Assembly: GCA_030159075.1 (NCBI GenBank)
Contig: BROG01000042.1
Span: 868,501 to 932,500, forward strand
Length of the DNA stretch: 64,000 nt
Direction: 5' to 3'
Origin: Atrina japonica
Taxonomy: Eukaryota; Mollusca; Bivalvia; Pterioida; Pinnidae
In this document: one piece after another, positions 1 to 12,670 of the stretch
Layout of the letters: every line of letters starts with the position of its first letter
How positions within the stretch are numbered: the stretch's first letter is position 1
The notes under the pieces: generated by a model
Database searches by the model: none
What the model was told of the DNA's origin: nothing
Seen by the model: only the letters and a program-made list of their open reading frames with translations
Program-made: the position numbers and the translations under genes

Positions 1-230
1 ACCGACACAATACAGGGAATTTTCCAATTGTAAAACTGACACCAATACAAGGAATTTTCCAATTGTAAAACTGACACCAATACACGGAATTGTTTGATTG
101 AAAAACTGACACAATACAGGGAATTTTCCAGTTGTAAAACCGACACCAATACAGGAAATTTTTCTGATTGTAAAAAACAACACTAATACAGGGAATTGTC
201 TGATTAATACAGGTAATTCATTTGTATGTA
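1..230. repeat. 35-bp minisatellite, cut by the window start
   Basis: About six imperfect copies of a 35-bp unit containing CAATACAGGGAATTTTCC and AATTGTAAAACTGACAC. The array begins outside the window. No coding potential is seen. Confidence 0.85.
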
Positions 231-733
231 AATCTGATCAACTTCTATACAGATTTACATCTTATACCTGTATGTATTGTTAAGTAGGTTATTGTAATAG
301 CAATGTAATCTGGCATTAGAAAATTTGGGCCACTGATATTGTGATTTTGTGTAAGCTTGTGTCTGAATGTCAGAATATGTTATTTACAAATTACAACATT
401 TAATCGTTGGTCTTGGATTATCAGCTAAGATGTATTTACTCAAAACAGTTTCTACATTCTGTGATTTTTCCTAGCAATAGATACTGAATAGTTCTTGCTA
501 TAAAGTTGGAGTCTGCTGTTGTGTAGCTTTCTGATGACATTTGTCACAGCATTGTTAATGTAGCAATCATGCCAAAATTCTGACTCCTTGCAGTTTTTTT
601 TACAATTTGAAATAATACATTACACTCAATCTGAGGCTTTTCAAGGAGATTCATTGAATCATGCACTTTTTACAAAGTTTATCATGATATTAATCAAGCT
701 AGTGGGAGAGCATACACTAAAATGATATTTTTA
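231..733. other. Unannotated AT-rich DNA
   Basis: No gene, transposon end or repeat is recognised here. The sequence is AT-rich and unique at the scale I can check. Confidence 0.5.
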
Positions 734-1390
734 TAATCAAAGCCCTCTATACACTACTATGTCTGTGTACACGGGAACACTGGCTAGGATAATAATCAAA
801 GCCCTTTATACACTACTATGTCTGTGTACACGGGAACACTGGCTAGGATAATAATCAAAGCCCTCTATACACTACTATGTCTGTGTACACGGGAACACTG
901 GCTAGGATAATAATCAAAGCCCTCTATACACTACTATGTCTGTGTACACGGGAACACTGGCTAGGATAATAATCAAAGCCCTCTATACACTATTATGTCT
1001 GTGTACACGGGAACACTGGCTAGGATAATAATCAAAGCCCTCTATACACTACTATGTCTGTGTACACGGGAACACTGGCTAGGATAATAATCAAAGCCCT
1101 TTATACACTATTATGTCTGTGTACACGGGAACACTGGCTAGGATAATAATCAAAGCCCTCTATACACTACTATGTCTGTGTACACGGGAACACTGGCTAG
1201 GATAATAATCAAAGCCCTTTATACACTGCTCTGTCTCTGTACACGGAAACACTGGCTAGGATAATTATCAAAGTCCTTTATACACTGCTCTGTGTACACG
1301 GGAACACTGGCTAGGATAACAATCGAAGCCCTTTACACACTGCTCTGTCTCTGTACACAGGAACTTCTTTTAACACTGGCTAGGATACAT
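734..1390. repeat. 59-bp minisatellite
   Basis: About eleven copies of a 59-bp unit containing AATCAAAGCCCTCTATACAC and TGTACACGGGAACACTGGCT. The first eight copies are nearly identical. The last three have substitutions and indels, so homogenisation is stronger at the left. Confidence 0.95.
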
Positions 1391-2760
1391 ATTTGCCAAG
1401 TGTTAATTCTTTAGGGAGATAACTCCCATCAGTAGTGCAGCAGAGGAAGTAAGCAGAGTTTGAGTGTCATTGCAGTATTTGCAAATGTATGCAAAGTGCT
1501 GATATGGTGATGCTACACACAAAACTGTAGGTACAAGTAATATTGAGGCCACAAGTTACTACTACCTGACCACATTTGAAACATTTACAGAATATGTATT
1601 GTTGGGTTGGATTGGTCAGAATTGTAACAATTTCCAAAACTGACATGTACGTACACTATAGAACATATTGATATCGTCGTCATATTTTCCTATTTCCTTT
1701 CCTATTCAATGTTAACAAATGCCTTGCCATTCATCGTCAACAATTATGAAAGTGTTATTAACTGTATTGTGTTGACAAAGACAAGAAACTAATGGAAGTG
1801 TTGTGGTGTTGGTACTAGCTACTTTGAACATTTTATTTCAACATTTTACAAGGTTTAAGTCTGACAAAGAATCAATTTTATCATAATGATACAACAGACC
1901 TCTACATTATCTGTTTAAGTGTTACATAGAAATGTTATAAATGATGATTAAAAACTGGTAGTCCATCAGCTACAGATTGAAGTCCATGTTAAAGCCTGCT
2001 CTCCTAAATTTAATAGTTGGTTATATCTTTAAACCAATAGTGAAGTGTGCACTGCTAAGTATAGATCCACTGCAAAGCAATTGATGTGTCTTGCCTTTAT
2101 AGATATAAACACAAACAGGACTTGCTTTCATAGAAATGTACACCCTGATCTTGCTTTCATAGAAATGTATACAACACACTTACACTTTTCTCTTTGTGTT
2201 TAAGCCTATAGGCTTTGTAGGTTTTTCTAAATGCAGTGCATTGCAATCCATTGCAGGGGTCAACAATAATGAAAATTTCCACTTGTCCTGCAGGACAAGT
2301 ACAGTAGTATTTAAATCTACTTGTCCGAATGCAGGAATGACTTGTCCAAAAATCAAGTGTAATATTCAAAGATATTATTTTGTGTTTAAACAAGAATAAT
2401 TTTTATTGAATTAATTTTTGTCTTCAACAATTTCACTTGTCCTAGTGAAAAGTGACAGCTTGTCCAAACGCAAAAATGGACTCACTCAGACTCACCTTCA
2501 TATTGAACCCAGCATTATGGCCATTCCCGTTTTTGATTTGATACGAGGAGTATTGCATGTTTCTAATACTTTTTGATATCATGATGATGTCAGTTTTTAC
2601 ATTTTGGAATGTTTGGTTGTTTTTTATTATTCACGTCATTAATTGATTTACCTTTTAATTGTTGAAAGAGACGTTGTGAAACATGGTTGATGTTTGAAAG
2701 AAAGCATCAACTTTGTACAATATTCCATCATGAAAAAAATGTTAAGAGCTGATATATACA
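1391..2760. other. Unannotated DNA
   Basis: AT-rich non-coding sequence. A short duplicated phrase (CTTGCTTTCATAGAAATGTA) occurs at about 2120 and 2150. Short open frames here have no recognisable similarity. Confidence 0.5.
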
Positions 2761-2944
2761 TACAGTCAACTCCACTTATAACGAGACCATATATACCAGT
2801 AACAAAACACCAGTTATAGCCAGGATATATCTCTTCCCTGTGCATTTATTACATTATACTATATGGATCCGAATAAGAAAATCTGGCTATACCGAGGTTT
2901 AGATTTATCTCACTTCCACTTTGTTCTAAGTGGAGTTGACTGTA
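2761..2944. mobile_element. MITE with CAGTCAACTCCACTTA termini (pogo/Tigger-like)
   Basis: TACAGTCAACTCCACTTA at the left is the inverse complement of TAAGTGGAGTTGACTGTA at the right. This gives a 184-bp element with TIRs of about 18 bp and possible TA target duplications. Termini of the CAGT...TATAAC type with a TA duplication recall pogo/Tigger-derived MITEs. There is no coding capacity, so it would be moved in trans. Confidence 0.7.
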
Positions 2945-3185
2945 TATATATTCACATATACCAGCATGTTTCATCCATATCAGAGATGCCATCCATTACT
3001 TTGTGTCCAGATCAGATATCCAGTGTTGTCACAAGGTCACAGACTTCATTTCATTATTATGGCCACAAGTCAAATAAGTGTATTGGGTAGAAAATGTACG
3101 TTTTACCCAAATTCAATTTTAAAAAGAAATGTTTTACAAAAGTTAACATTAAGTTATACACATAGTATTAGTATCTTCCGTTGAC

Positions 3186-4055
3186 ATGACGGGGGTTACC
3201 CACAGAAGCCTCATGTCTGAGCATGTAATTATCTTCCTGTACTGTAGGAGGGATTACCCACAGACGACTCATGTCTGAGCGTGTAATTGTCTTTGTGTAC
3301 TGTAGGAGGGATTACCCACAGAAGCCTCATGTCTGAGCATGTAATTATCTTCCTGTACTGTAGGAGAGATTACCCACAGAAGACTCATGTCTGAGCATGT
3401 AATTATCTTCCTGTACTGTAAGAGGGATTACCCACAGAAGACTCATGTCTGAGCGTGTAATTGTCTTTGTGTACTGTAGGAAGGGTTACCCACAGAAGCC
3501 TCATGTCTGAGCATGTAATTATCTTCCTGTACTGTAGGAGGGATTACCCACAGAAGACTCATGTCTGAGCATGTAATTGTCTTTGTGTACTGTAGGAGGG
3601 ATTACCCACAGAAGCCTCATGTCTGAGCATGTAATTATCTTCCTGTACTGTAGGAGGGATTACCCACAGAAGCCTCATGTCTGAGCATGTAATTATCTTC
3701 CTGTACTGTAGGAGGGATTACCCACAGAAGACTCATGTCTGAGCATGTAATTATCTTCCTGTACTGTAGGAGGGATTACCCACAGAAGACTCATGTCTGA
3801 GCATGTAATTATCTTCCTGTACTGCAGGAGGGGTTACCCACAGAAGACTCATGTCTGAGCATGTAATTCCACAGAAGACTAATGTCTAAGCATGTAATTA
3901 TCTTTGTGTACTGTAGGAGGGATTACCCACAGAAGACTCATGTCTGATCATGTAATTATCTTTTGGTACTGTGGGAGGGATTACCCACAGAAGACTTACT
4001 TCTGAGCATGTAATTATCTTCCAGTACTGTGGGAGGGATTACCAAAATGTCCGAG
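3186..4055. repeat. 58-bp minisatellite
   Basis: About fourteen copies of a 58-bp unit containing GGATTACCCACAGAAGACTC and ATGTCTGAGCATGTAATTAT. Two sub-variants (AAGCCTCAT and AAGACTCAT; ATCTTCCTG and GTCTTTGTG) alternate irregularly, pointing to unequal exchange of mixed blocks. Confidence 0.95.
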
Positions 4056-7000
4056 CATGTAAGTATATATATCTGATTCCCCGTCAGTTTGAGGGTCTAG
4101 CCAGTTTGTGTGGTAGAAAGAGGACCATCTAGACCCTCATATATCTGTGTTTTGTGTAGCCTGTTTCCATAATAAGATGTCGGAGCTTTTTTCAGTATTT
4201 TTCATTGCAGCCTTACAGTACAGATATCGGGTAATGTGTATCAGTATTATTACCTGGAAGACAAAAATAGATAATTTATGTCAACATATATCTGTCCTGT
4301 CTACAACTTGCTTGTGTTTCTTGTCCTGGGAAACATCACTAATATACATGTAATGATTACTGGTATAAATACAAATCTAAGTTTTATACTTTGGAAATGA
4401 TAGAGTGACTGTACTTTTAAATATAGATCAGCTTTTTTGTTTCATTTTAACTTAAAAAAAAACTTATGACTGTTTTAATTTTGAAATTATTTTCTAGTCC
4501 GAAATTGTTTTGATCAAATACCTGTTACTGATAATCTAATTTGCATGTAAAATAAATCACTTGCAATAGAAAATCATTCTTTGTTTTGTTATTACGTTTA
4601 TTTAGTAGAGGGCTTCCATTTTCAGTTGACCTTGACATCATGCCATAAGATGTGTCAAGTTATGCCTGCCAGGCTTAGATTTGCTTGTGATACGACAATA
4701 TGTGGTACAATGTAGACAAGCATTTTGTTTCAATAAAATGTTTTTAATTTTCACCAGAATGTTTTTTACTTGCTTTGGCAATACAATGTATTATTCAATG
4801 TAAGTAATAAATATATACAGGTACTCCCTTGTTTTGGGTTCAGACAACTGTAGCAAGGTCTTCAATGAGGTAAAACAACTATGGTATGAGATCACAGTTA
4901 GATAGACATGTGGCTATTGCTGAACCCTGAAATTTACAGCCAACAGTAATTCTCTAAATTTGATAAAACTCTAATCTGAACAGCACATAAGAAATCCACT
5001 GTTGTAATGTAGCCATACCGTCGTTGCACTGTAGATCTGATCTAAAAGATCAATGAAGAAATACACATGTACACATGTATTTATAAACAGGTTATACCTT
5101 TGTTTTTACTCTAGATATAAATGTATAGACCTATAACCATGTTTTGTAGAAAAATCTGAAACAGAACCAAATTCTTGATAAACAAACATGAACTGCACAA
5201 ATAATTTGACACTTTAATTCTGAAATAATTTGCATATTATACACCAAACAAATATAGCATTTATATAAAGAATAAAATTATCACCATCACTTGATTCCAT
5301 CTTGGAATTCTACAAAGACTTGTACCAGGTTTACACATTAAAGCTTCTAATCTTAGTGATCACAATAACATACCATGATGTTCTAGTAAGACAGATACAG
5401 AAATGAAAATGTAATTCAATTTCAATTTAAAAAACAAGCACCGGCTAATGTGATGATGCAGTGGTTTGTAACCAGATTAAAATGGTGAGACATTAATGAT
5501 TATAACAATAAACCCGATATATAACAAGAACTAAACTCTAAAACTGAAAAGATATGATCATATTTATTGAAGGAAGAATTATGTTTCATTTCTTTAATAT
5601 TTTGTCATTTATTCCAGAACGTTTTTAATTTGTTGGATTGCCCGTTTCCCTAACATACAAGCTAATATTATGAACAATCTCTAGCACTAATCAAGATACT
5701 TTTTGAACAATCTGCCTCTTTCTCAGAGTATGACGATTTGTTAATCATGGGATTCTGGAGAATTAAATCTTGTGTATTAAAGTAAAAGAACTTAAGACTG
5801 CTAATAAATGACAAACATAAAGCAAATCTTAAACTTACAGTTTTGTAAATAGTGCATATCCAACTGTCATCTTCCATCTACATGTACTTAAATTTAAGTA
5901 AGTAAAACTTAAAACATTTAACTGTAGATTTAAAAAATGCACAATAATGCCCATAGTCTATTTAAATTTTTATAATTCAAAATATCTTAAAACATCAAAG
6001 ATCTTGGAGTTTTCTGTTATGATATGGAAGGTTTTATTGGAATAATTATCTTTGCAATTCATTGTTATTATCAGAACTATTTTGTGTTTTCCTCTTCAAG
6101 ATGTTGATTCTATAATTATATTACCTACCAGTGTGACCTAGGTTTGAGTATAGACTATATCAAGTCCAACAGAAAATGAAAGGAACAAAATACAAGGTTA
6201 CAAATGTATGAGTGTCCCTCCCCTTAACAAATCCCTGTCTCACAGGTTATGAATTTTACATTTTTTGTGACCAAGGTATCTCAATACAGGATTAAGAAAT
6301 GAACAAAATGTAGCACTTGCAAGCCAAATATGAACCCTCTTTCTCCTATAGCTCAAAAGTTGTGGAAACCAGTCCAGAACGATATTTTAGTAAGAAGGTC
6401 ACACGGTTATTGACCTTGATGTCATTCAAAAGGGCTGCAATAGCGGAGTATGCATGTGAAATATGAAACCTTTATCACCTATGGTTATCCAGTTATGGCC
6501 AACATTTATTTTAACTTGAACTGAAGGATGTGACCCCAAATGTATAGGCATATTCTTCTCAAGGTCCTGCATCTATGTATGAAATATGAAAATTATGTTG
6601 TTCCAGTGTGTCATAACTAATGTGTTGACAGACAAAATAATTGCTATATAGCTTCTGTATTATAATGTGGGGTCATTAAAAGGTAGAAAAAATGTACATG
6701 TATTCACAGTGAACAAAATCTTTAACATAGAAATTCCATGTTTTTGGCAATCATTAACCATCATTAAAATATATAACACAAAATTAATAAAATTAAACAC
6801 ATGAAGTTACCAGACATCCCACATTACATTAATTTAATTCCAAAGTACACCAGTAATAATATTATCAATTTTAAAACTTGTACATTGTGTCAAAATTTTG
6901 AAAAAACAATTTCAACAATACCAATAAAAAACAATCAAAATGTTACCACTTAAGTTGTGCTTTTATTACATCATACATTTCAAGGCTTTACTGTTTTACT

Positions 7001-8819
7001 GGCTGTAAATCTTGCAATCTCCAAAAATCCATCAAATGGACCATCAATCAAACACACATCTATATGGCATACCTGTCAACATTGGGAAATCCGTCTGGGG
7101 TAGAAATTGCGAACAATTTTTCTGAATTCATTGTCGTTCTCATATATATGCATTTACCAATTGCGTCGAAATAAGTGAAAGGGGGAGGGTACAGGAAATA
7201 ACATGAAATAACAGGAAAAAATTGTAATTTTAAACTTTAATATCTGCCATTTTATGCATCTAAATGGAATTATTGTCAATAATATTGATGATATATATAT
7301 CACACTTCTTTTAATTTTCTAGTTGACTTTGAAATTTATAAGGAATAGATATAGACTTTATTTTGAAGTTTTAATACATGTAATATATACATGTACACAC
7401 ACAGCTTGGGAGACTCAAAATGATGCTATGATCATTGTGTTACATTAGAATGTTTAAAATTTAGTATTTCTTAATTTGTTATAACAAATTTTAAAATATA
7501 TACTAAATTTTGAATATTCTAATATAACAGTTGGGTTTGGAATGCAGAAAATAAATAACTAGATTTACCTGGAAGAAATATAATCTCAGTTTGATTGCTA
7601 AATATTTGGAAGTATGATAATTTTTAAAGTCAAATGCTTTATTTATTTATTTGGTTTTTTGAGATTTGAACATTTATTACCAAAATATTTGCATACCCAA
7701 ATATTTATTTGAAGGTTTTTATTTTCATATTGTATCTTTTTCATTAATTGATAAGATAACAAATGATGACTGAATAGTTCACTCAAAAAAAGGAGATTTG
7801 ATAAAGACAAATCAAATCTGCTTTTAAAAAGAAAAAAAAGATTATTGAGGTTACCGGTATAAAAATGTGTTTACTGTCATTACTGACATTTTATTTAATT
7901 CAATTCAATGTGTTACAAGAAGATATTATTATCTTTGTATAAAATATTATGTAAATGAAATAAAACATCGTTTTTGTATTGAAATCATCACAAATTTAAG
8001 ATACATGTATAACACTGTTTAGTATGTGGAGTGCGGACGTCATAGAAGACACCACAATCTCGCTTCACTATTTCTCAGCTAAATTTTTAAAGTCAAATCA
8101 TTGAGGATACAGAAGCTGCATGAAATTAATATAACATCAATGATATTTATCTTTGATGACTGTATATAGGACAAAACATATGGATAGTGATTATAGGTGT
8201 GGATGTTTAGATATACAGGTAATCAATCTGTATATTAGGTACCTGTCCACGGTATCATCACAGGTCATTGTGTAATTACCGCCAACACACGTCCGATAAT
8301 GACACCTCTGTATGGTCTAATGACATTAATTAATAAACAGGGTTATTAGTCCTTGTTCTTCATGACTATATGGAAGATATAGGGGACTTATGTAACCTAG
8401 AATAGACGTCTTAACACTTCAATGATATGGAGGCGCCAGAAATTTCAAGCTATTTTTTGTCGCCAATTAATAGACTGAAAATTACGATTTAGAACATTTA
8501 ATGCTGACAAAAACGTCTACCGATCGCCGGAAAATGGACAAGAAGCGGTAGAAATATACGGAAATGGGTTGAAAATTAGAAAAATCGGTAGAAATCGGTA
8601 GATTTTTACTTGGCGGTAGACAAGCAGTAGATGATTAGAAAAATTGGTAGACTACTGCCGAAATCGGTAGACTTGACAGGTATGATATGGTCCTATCAGT
8701 GATAATTATAACTTGTGCTACAAAACATGGTTCCATATGTAAAAATTCTGTATTCCACACTTACATCGCTTGGGAAGCACTCATAATTCATTTGGCACAA
8801 AGTTGGCTAAAAACAAGTA
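4056..8819. other. Gene-free AT-rich region with dispersed repeats
   Basis: No exon is supported. About 6340-6640 contains text typical of a dispersed bivalve repeat (TGAAATATGAAACC, GTTATGGCCAAC). 8420-8690 is rich in CGGTAGA phrases and ends GACTTGACAGGTATGATA, while ATACCTGTCAAC occurs at about 7070; these could be ends of one degenerate element, but I cannot prove it. Confidence 0.45.
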
Positions 8820-9290
8820 GTTGAAACCACTGAACATTGGTCAAAGTCAAAATCCAAGTGATTACAAAAACTGAATATTGGTCAATGACAAAATTCAAGT
8901 GATTGCAACCACTGGACATTGGTCAATGACAAAATCTGTGATTACACCCAATGGACATTGGTCAATAACAAAATCTGTGATTACCGGTACAACCACTGGA
9001 CAGTGGTCAAAGACAAAATCCAAGTGATTACAATCACTGGACATTGGTCAATGACAAAATCTGTTATTACACCCACTGGACATTGATCAATGTTAAAACC
9101 AAGTGATTTCAACCACTGGACATTGGTCAAGGACAAAATCTAAGTAATAACAAAAACTGGACATTGGTCAATGTTAAAATTCAAATGATTACAACCACTC
9201 ACTGGTCAATGACAAAATCTATTTGATAGGAACCATTGGACATTGGTCAATAATAAAAATCCAAGTATACTACAAACCACTTACATGATG
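8820..9290. repeat. Degenerate ~42-bp minisatellite
   Basis: About ten irregular copies of a unit with ACAACCACTGGACATTGGTC and AATGACAAAATC. Copies differ by indels of several bases, so the array is old. Confidence 0.85.
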
Positions 9291-9835
9291 AAATGATAGA
9301 TAATAATTTTAAACAATTACATCCACATTGAATTAACATGTAACCCATGATCAACAAATAAAATGAACACACCCTAATGACCTACAAGCCACAAGAATAC
9401 AACTAGAACTTGGTTCCAGATTATGAACACAGCATAATGACCTGCAGAGCACAAGAGAATTGGTGGTAAGAAATTGTATTCAAGTGGTATAATTAACAAT
9501 TATCAAAGACACTGGTTGTATATTCCTTATTTTCTTAGCATTCATTAACAACATAGATAATTATCAACATTAATAATTTCTGACTAAAGTGATAGATCAT
9601 ATGCTTTGCATTGATTTCATTAACAGGACTGTTTGATGATAACAAACCAATCACATGTATACACAATATAAATGAAACAAACAAAATCAGAAAGGCCACA
9701 CAAGTGTACATTTCTATAGAAAATACTAATTACTGTGCACCTCCATTTAGAGTCATTATAGACAGTTTTCTTGTGTCAAATACAGCCTTTCAAAGAACAT
9801 GAACATCGGATCATTAATGACAAAAAAAAGTCTCT

Positions 9836-9925
9836 TAACTCATTCACCCCTAAAGACACATTTGGACTGGCTTGAATCATTGATTCACAGAAGAGTCCAT
9901 TGTTATTAAGGGGTTAACGAGTTAA
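9836..9925. mobile_element. 90-bp palindromic MITE, copy 1
   Basis: The sequence starts TTAACTCATTCACCCC and ends GGGGTTAACGAGTTAA, so the two halves are inverse complements. Related copies lie at 11941-12032 and, in the other orientation, at about 20409-20505. All contain TTTGGACT and AGAGTCCATTGT. TTAA at the ends may be the target duplication. Confidence 0.75.
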
Positions 9926-10384
9926 AGACATTTTCAGATGTCCTGTTATTATCATGGCATAACCTAACATAGTGTAGCTAAAACATGGTACCCTGATGAT
10001 TGTCCACAAATGACGGGATCTTAAATTCACAACCTATAAAAACGCGAGATATCGGGAATAAAAGTACAGTCAAGACTGTTGAAGTGATTGCCTGTATATA
10101 CAGGCTCCCTATCTTATGCCACTATCTAAGGTTGCTCAACAGTATTTCCTATATATTAACTGGTCTGTATTAAGTGACCCCCCTGTCTTATGTGACCAAA
10201 ATCTGCAAGCCCCTTTGACAGTCACTAACGACAGTCTCTACTGTAGAATAAATACATGTGTATAGATATAACTGGTATTTCATTTCATCTGATTTTAACA
10301 TAAGATTTCACTGTACATGAATTCATGATTTCAAAGCTGCAAAACACTTTAATTTCACCAGTTTCAAGAGGGAATATTATGCAG

Positions 10385-11790
10385 TACATAAACAGAGGCA
10401 TGTCTCTTTACAGGAAGAGGTAATATTGTACATATACCCTGGCACATAAACAGAAGCATGTCTGTCTACAGGAAGAGGTAATATTGTACATATACCCTGG
10501 TATATAAACAGAGGCATGTCTCTTTACAGGAAGAGGTAATATTGTACATATACCCTGGCACATAAACAGAGGCATGTCTGTCTACAGGAAGAGATAATAC
10601 TGTACATATACCCTGGCACATAAACAGAGGTATGCCCCTCTCCAGTATGAGGTAATATTGTACATATACCCTGGTATATAAACAGAGGCATGTCTCTTTA
10701 CAGGAAGAGGTAATATTGTACATATACCCTGGCACATAAACAGAGGCATGTCTCTTTACAGGAAGAGGTAATATTGTACATATACCCTGGCACATAAACA
10801 GAGGTATGCCCCTCTCCAGTATGAGGTAATATTGTACATATACCCTGGTATATAAACAGAGGCATGTCTCTTTACAGGAAGAGGTAATATTGTACATATA
10901 CCCTGGCACATAAACAGAGGCATGTCTGTCTACAGGAAGAGATAATACTGTACATATACCCTGGCACATAAACAGAGGTATGCCCCTCTCCAGTATGAGG
11001 TAATATTGTACATATACCCTGGTATATAAACAGAGGCATGTCTCTTTACAGGAAGAGGTAATATTGTACATATACCCTGGCACATAAACAGAGGCATGTC
11101 TCTTTACAGGAAGAGGTAATATTGTACATATACCCTGGCACATAAACAGAGGTATGCCCCTCTCCAGTATGAGGTAATATTGTACATATACCCTAGTATA
11201 TAAACAGAGGCATGTCTCTTTACAGGAAGAGGTAATTTTGTACATATATCCTGGTACATAAACAGAGGCATGTCTGTCTACAGGAAGAGGTAATACTGTA
11301 CATATACCCTGGCACATAAACAGAGGCATGTCTGTCTACAGGAAGAGGTAATATTGTACATTTACCCTGGTATATAAACAGAGGTATGTTCCTCTCCAGC
11401 ATGAAGTAATATTGTACATATACCCTGGTATATAAACAGAGGCCTGTCTCCAGTAAGAGGTAATATTGTACATATACCCTGGTATATAAACGGAGGCCTG
11501 TCTGTCTCCAATAAAAGATAATATTGTACATATACCCTGGTATATAAACAGGCATGTCTGTCTCCAGTAAGAGGTAATATTGTACATATACCCTGGTATA
11601 TAAACAGAGGCATGTCTGTCTCTAATAAGAGATAATATTGTAAATATACCCTGGTATATAAACAGAGGCCTGTCTCCAGTATGAGGTAATATTGTACATA
11701 TACCATGGTATATAAACATAGGCATGTCCATCTCCAGTAAGAGGTAATATTGTACATATACCATGGTATGTATACAAACAAAGGCATGCT
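10385..11790. repeat. 58-bp minisatellite, about 24 copies
   Basis: The unit contains TAATATTGTACATATACCCT and AAACAGAGGCATGTC. Because 58 is not a multiple of 3 and the unit lacks stops in all three minus frames, long open frames (up to 287 codons) arise that cycle through three peptide versions of the same DNA. They are artefacts of the repeat and are not annotated as genes. Confidence 0.95.
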
Positions 11791-11940
11791 TAAATCAATA
11801 CAATTTTTCACTTGATATTGATTTCACAGATAAGTCCCCTTAGTAAAATTCATGCTAAATTTACTATCGTGCCAAATAAAGTAAAAACTGGAGAAAAAAA
11901 ACAAATATTGATATTTCGTTGCTGTGACTTAAACCTGAGC

Positions 11941-12032
11941 TTAAACTCATTCACCCCTAAAGACACATTTGGACTTGTCCAAGTCATTGATTTACAGAAG
12001 AGTCCATTGTTTTTCAGGGGTTGATGAGTTAA
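11941..12032. mobile_element. 90-bp palindromic MITE, copy 2
   Basis: Same family as 9836-9925. Shares CATTCACCCCTAAAGACACA and AGAGTCCATTGTT and ends in GAGTTAA. Confidence 0.75.
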
Positions 12033-12224
12033 TATTACCCCACTACTTTTTGACAATCTGTGATTCCCTATGTCAACCTGGACAAATATTTCTTCTACAA
12101 CTAAAAATGTAGCACTATGTGATAAGATCCCATTTAAAATGTGGACAATATATATTCATATGAAATACATCCACTGCTTAGATTCAGTTATAAGGAAATT
12201 AGTTGAAAAATATACAAGATATTG

Positions 12225-12670
12225 TAATCTAATATACCAGTAAATATACCAAGATATCATGATCTAATATACCAGTTAATATATCAAGATATCATGATCT
12301 AATATACCAGTAAATATATCAAGATATTGTGATCTAATATACCAGTAAATATACCAAGATATCATGATCTAATATACCAGTAAATATACCAAGATATTGT
12401 AATCAAATATACCAGTAAATATACTAAGATATCTTGATCTAATATACCAGTAAATATACCAAGATATCATGATCTAATATACCAGTAAATATACCAAGAT
12501 ATATTGATCTAATATACCAGTAAATATATCAAGATATCATGATCTAATATACCAGTAAATATACCAAGATATGATCTAATATTCCAGTAAATATACCAAG
12601 ATATAATGATCTAATATACCAGTAAATATCAAGATACTGTGATGTAATATACCAGTAAATATACTAGGAT
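12225..12670. repeat. 35-bp minisatellite
   Basis: About twelve copies of a 35-bp AT-rich unit with ATATACCAGTAAATATACCA and AGATATCATGATCTA. The ATCATGAT palindrome recurs in each unit. Confidence 0.92.

Noticed and set aside
5836..5874. Possible minus-strand exon (MEDDSWICTIYKT) with GTAAGT donor
   Set aside because: The acceptor side is weak, the peptide is not recognisable and nothing links it to EGLN beyond orientation.
10466..11811. Open frames of 287, 149, 142 and 111 codons
   Set aside because: Product of a 58-bp minisatellite read through three phases; no codon bias, start context or splice sites.
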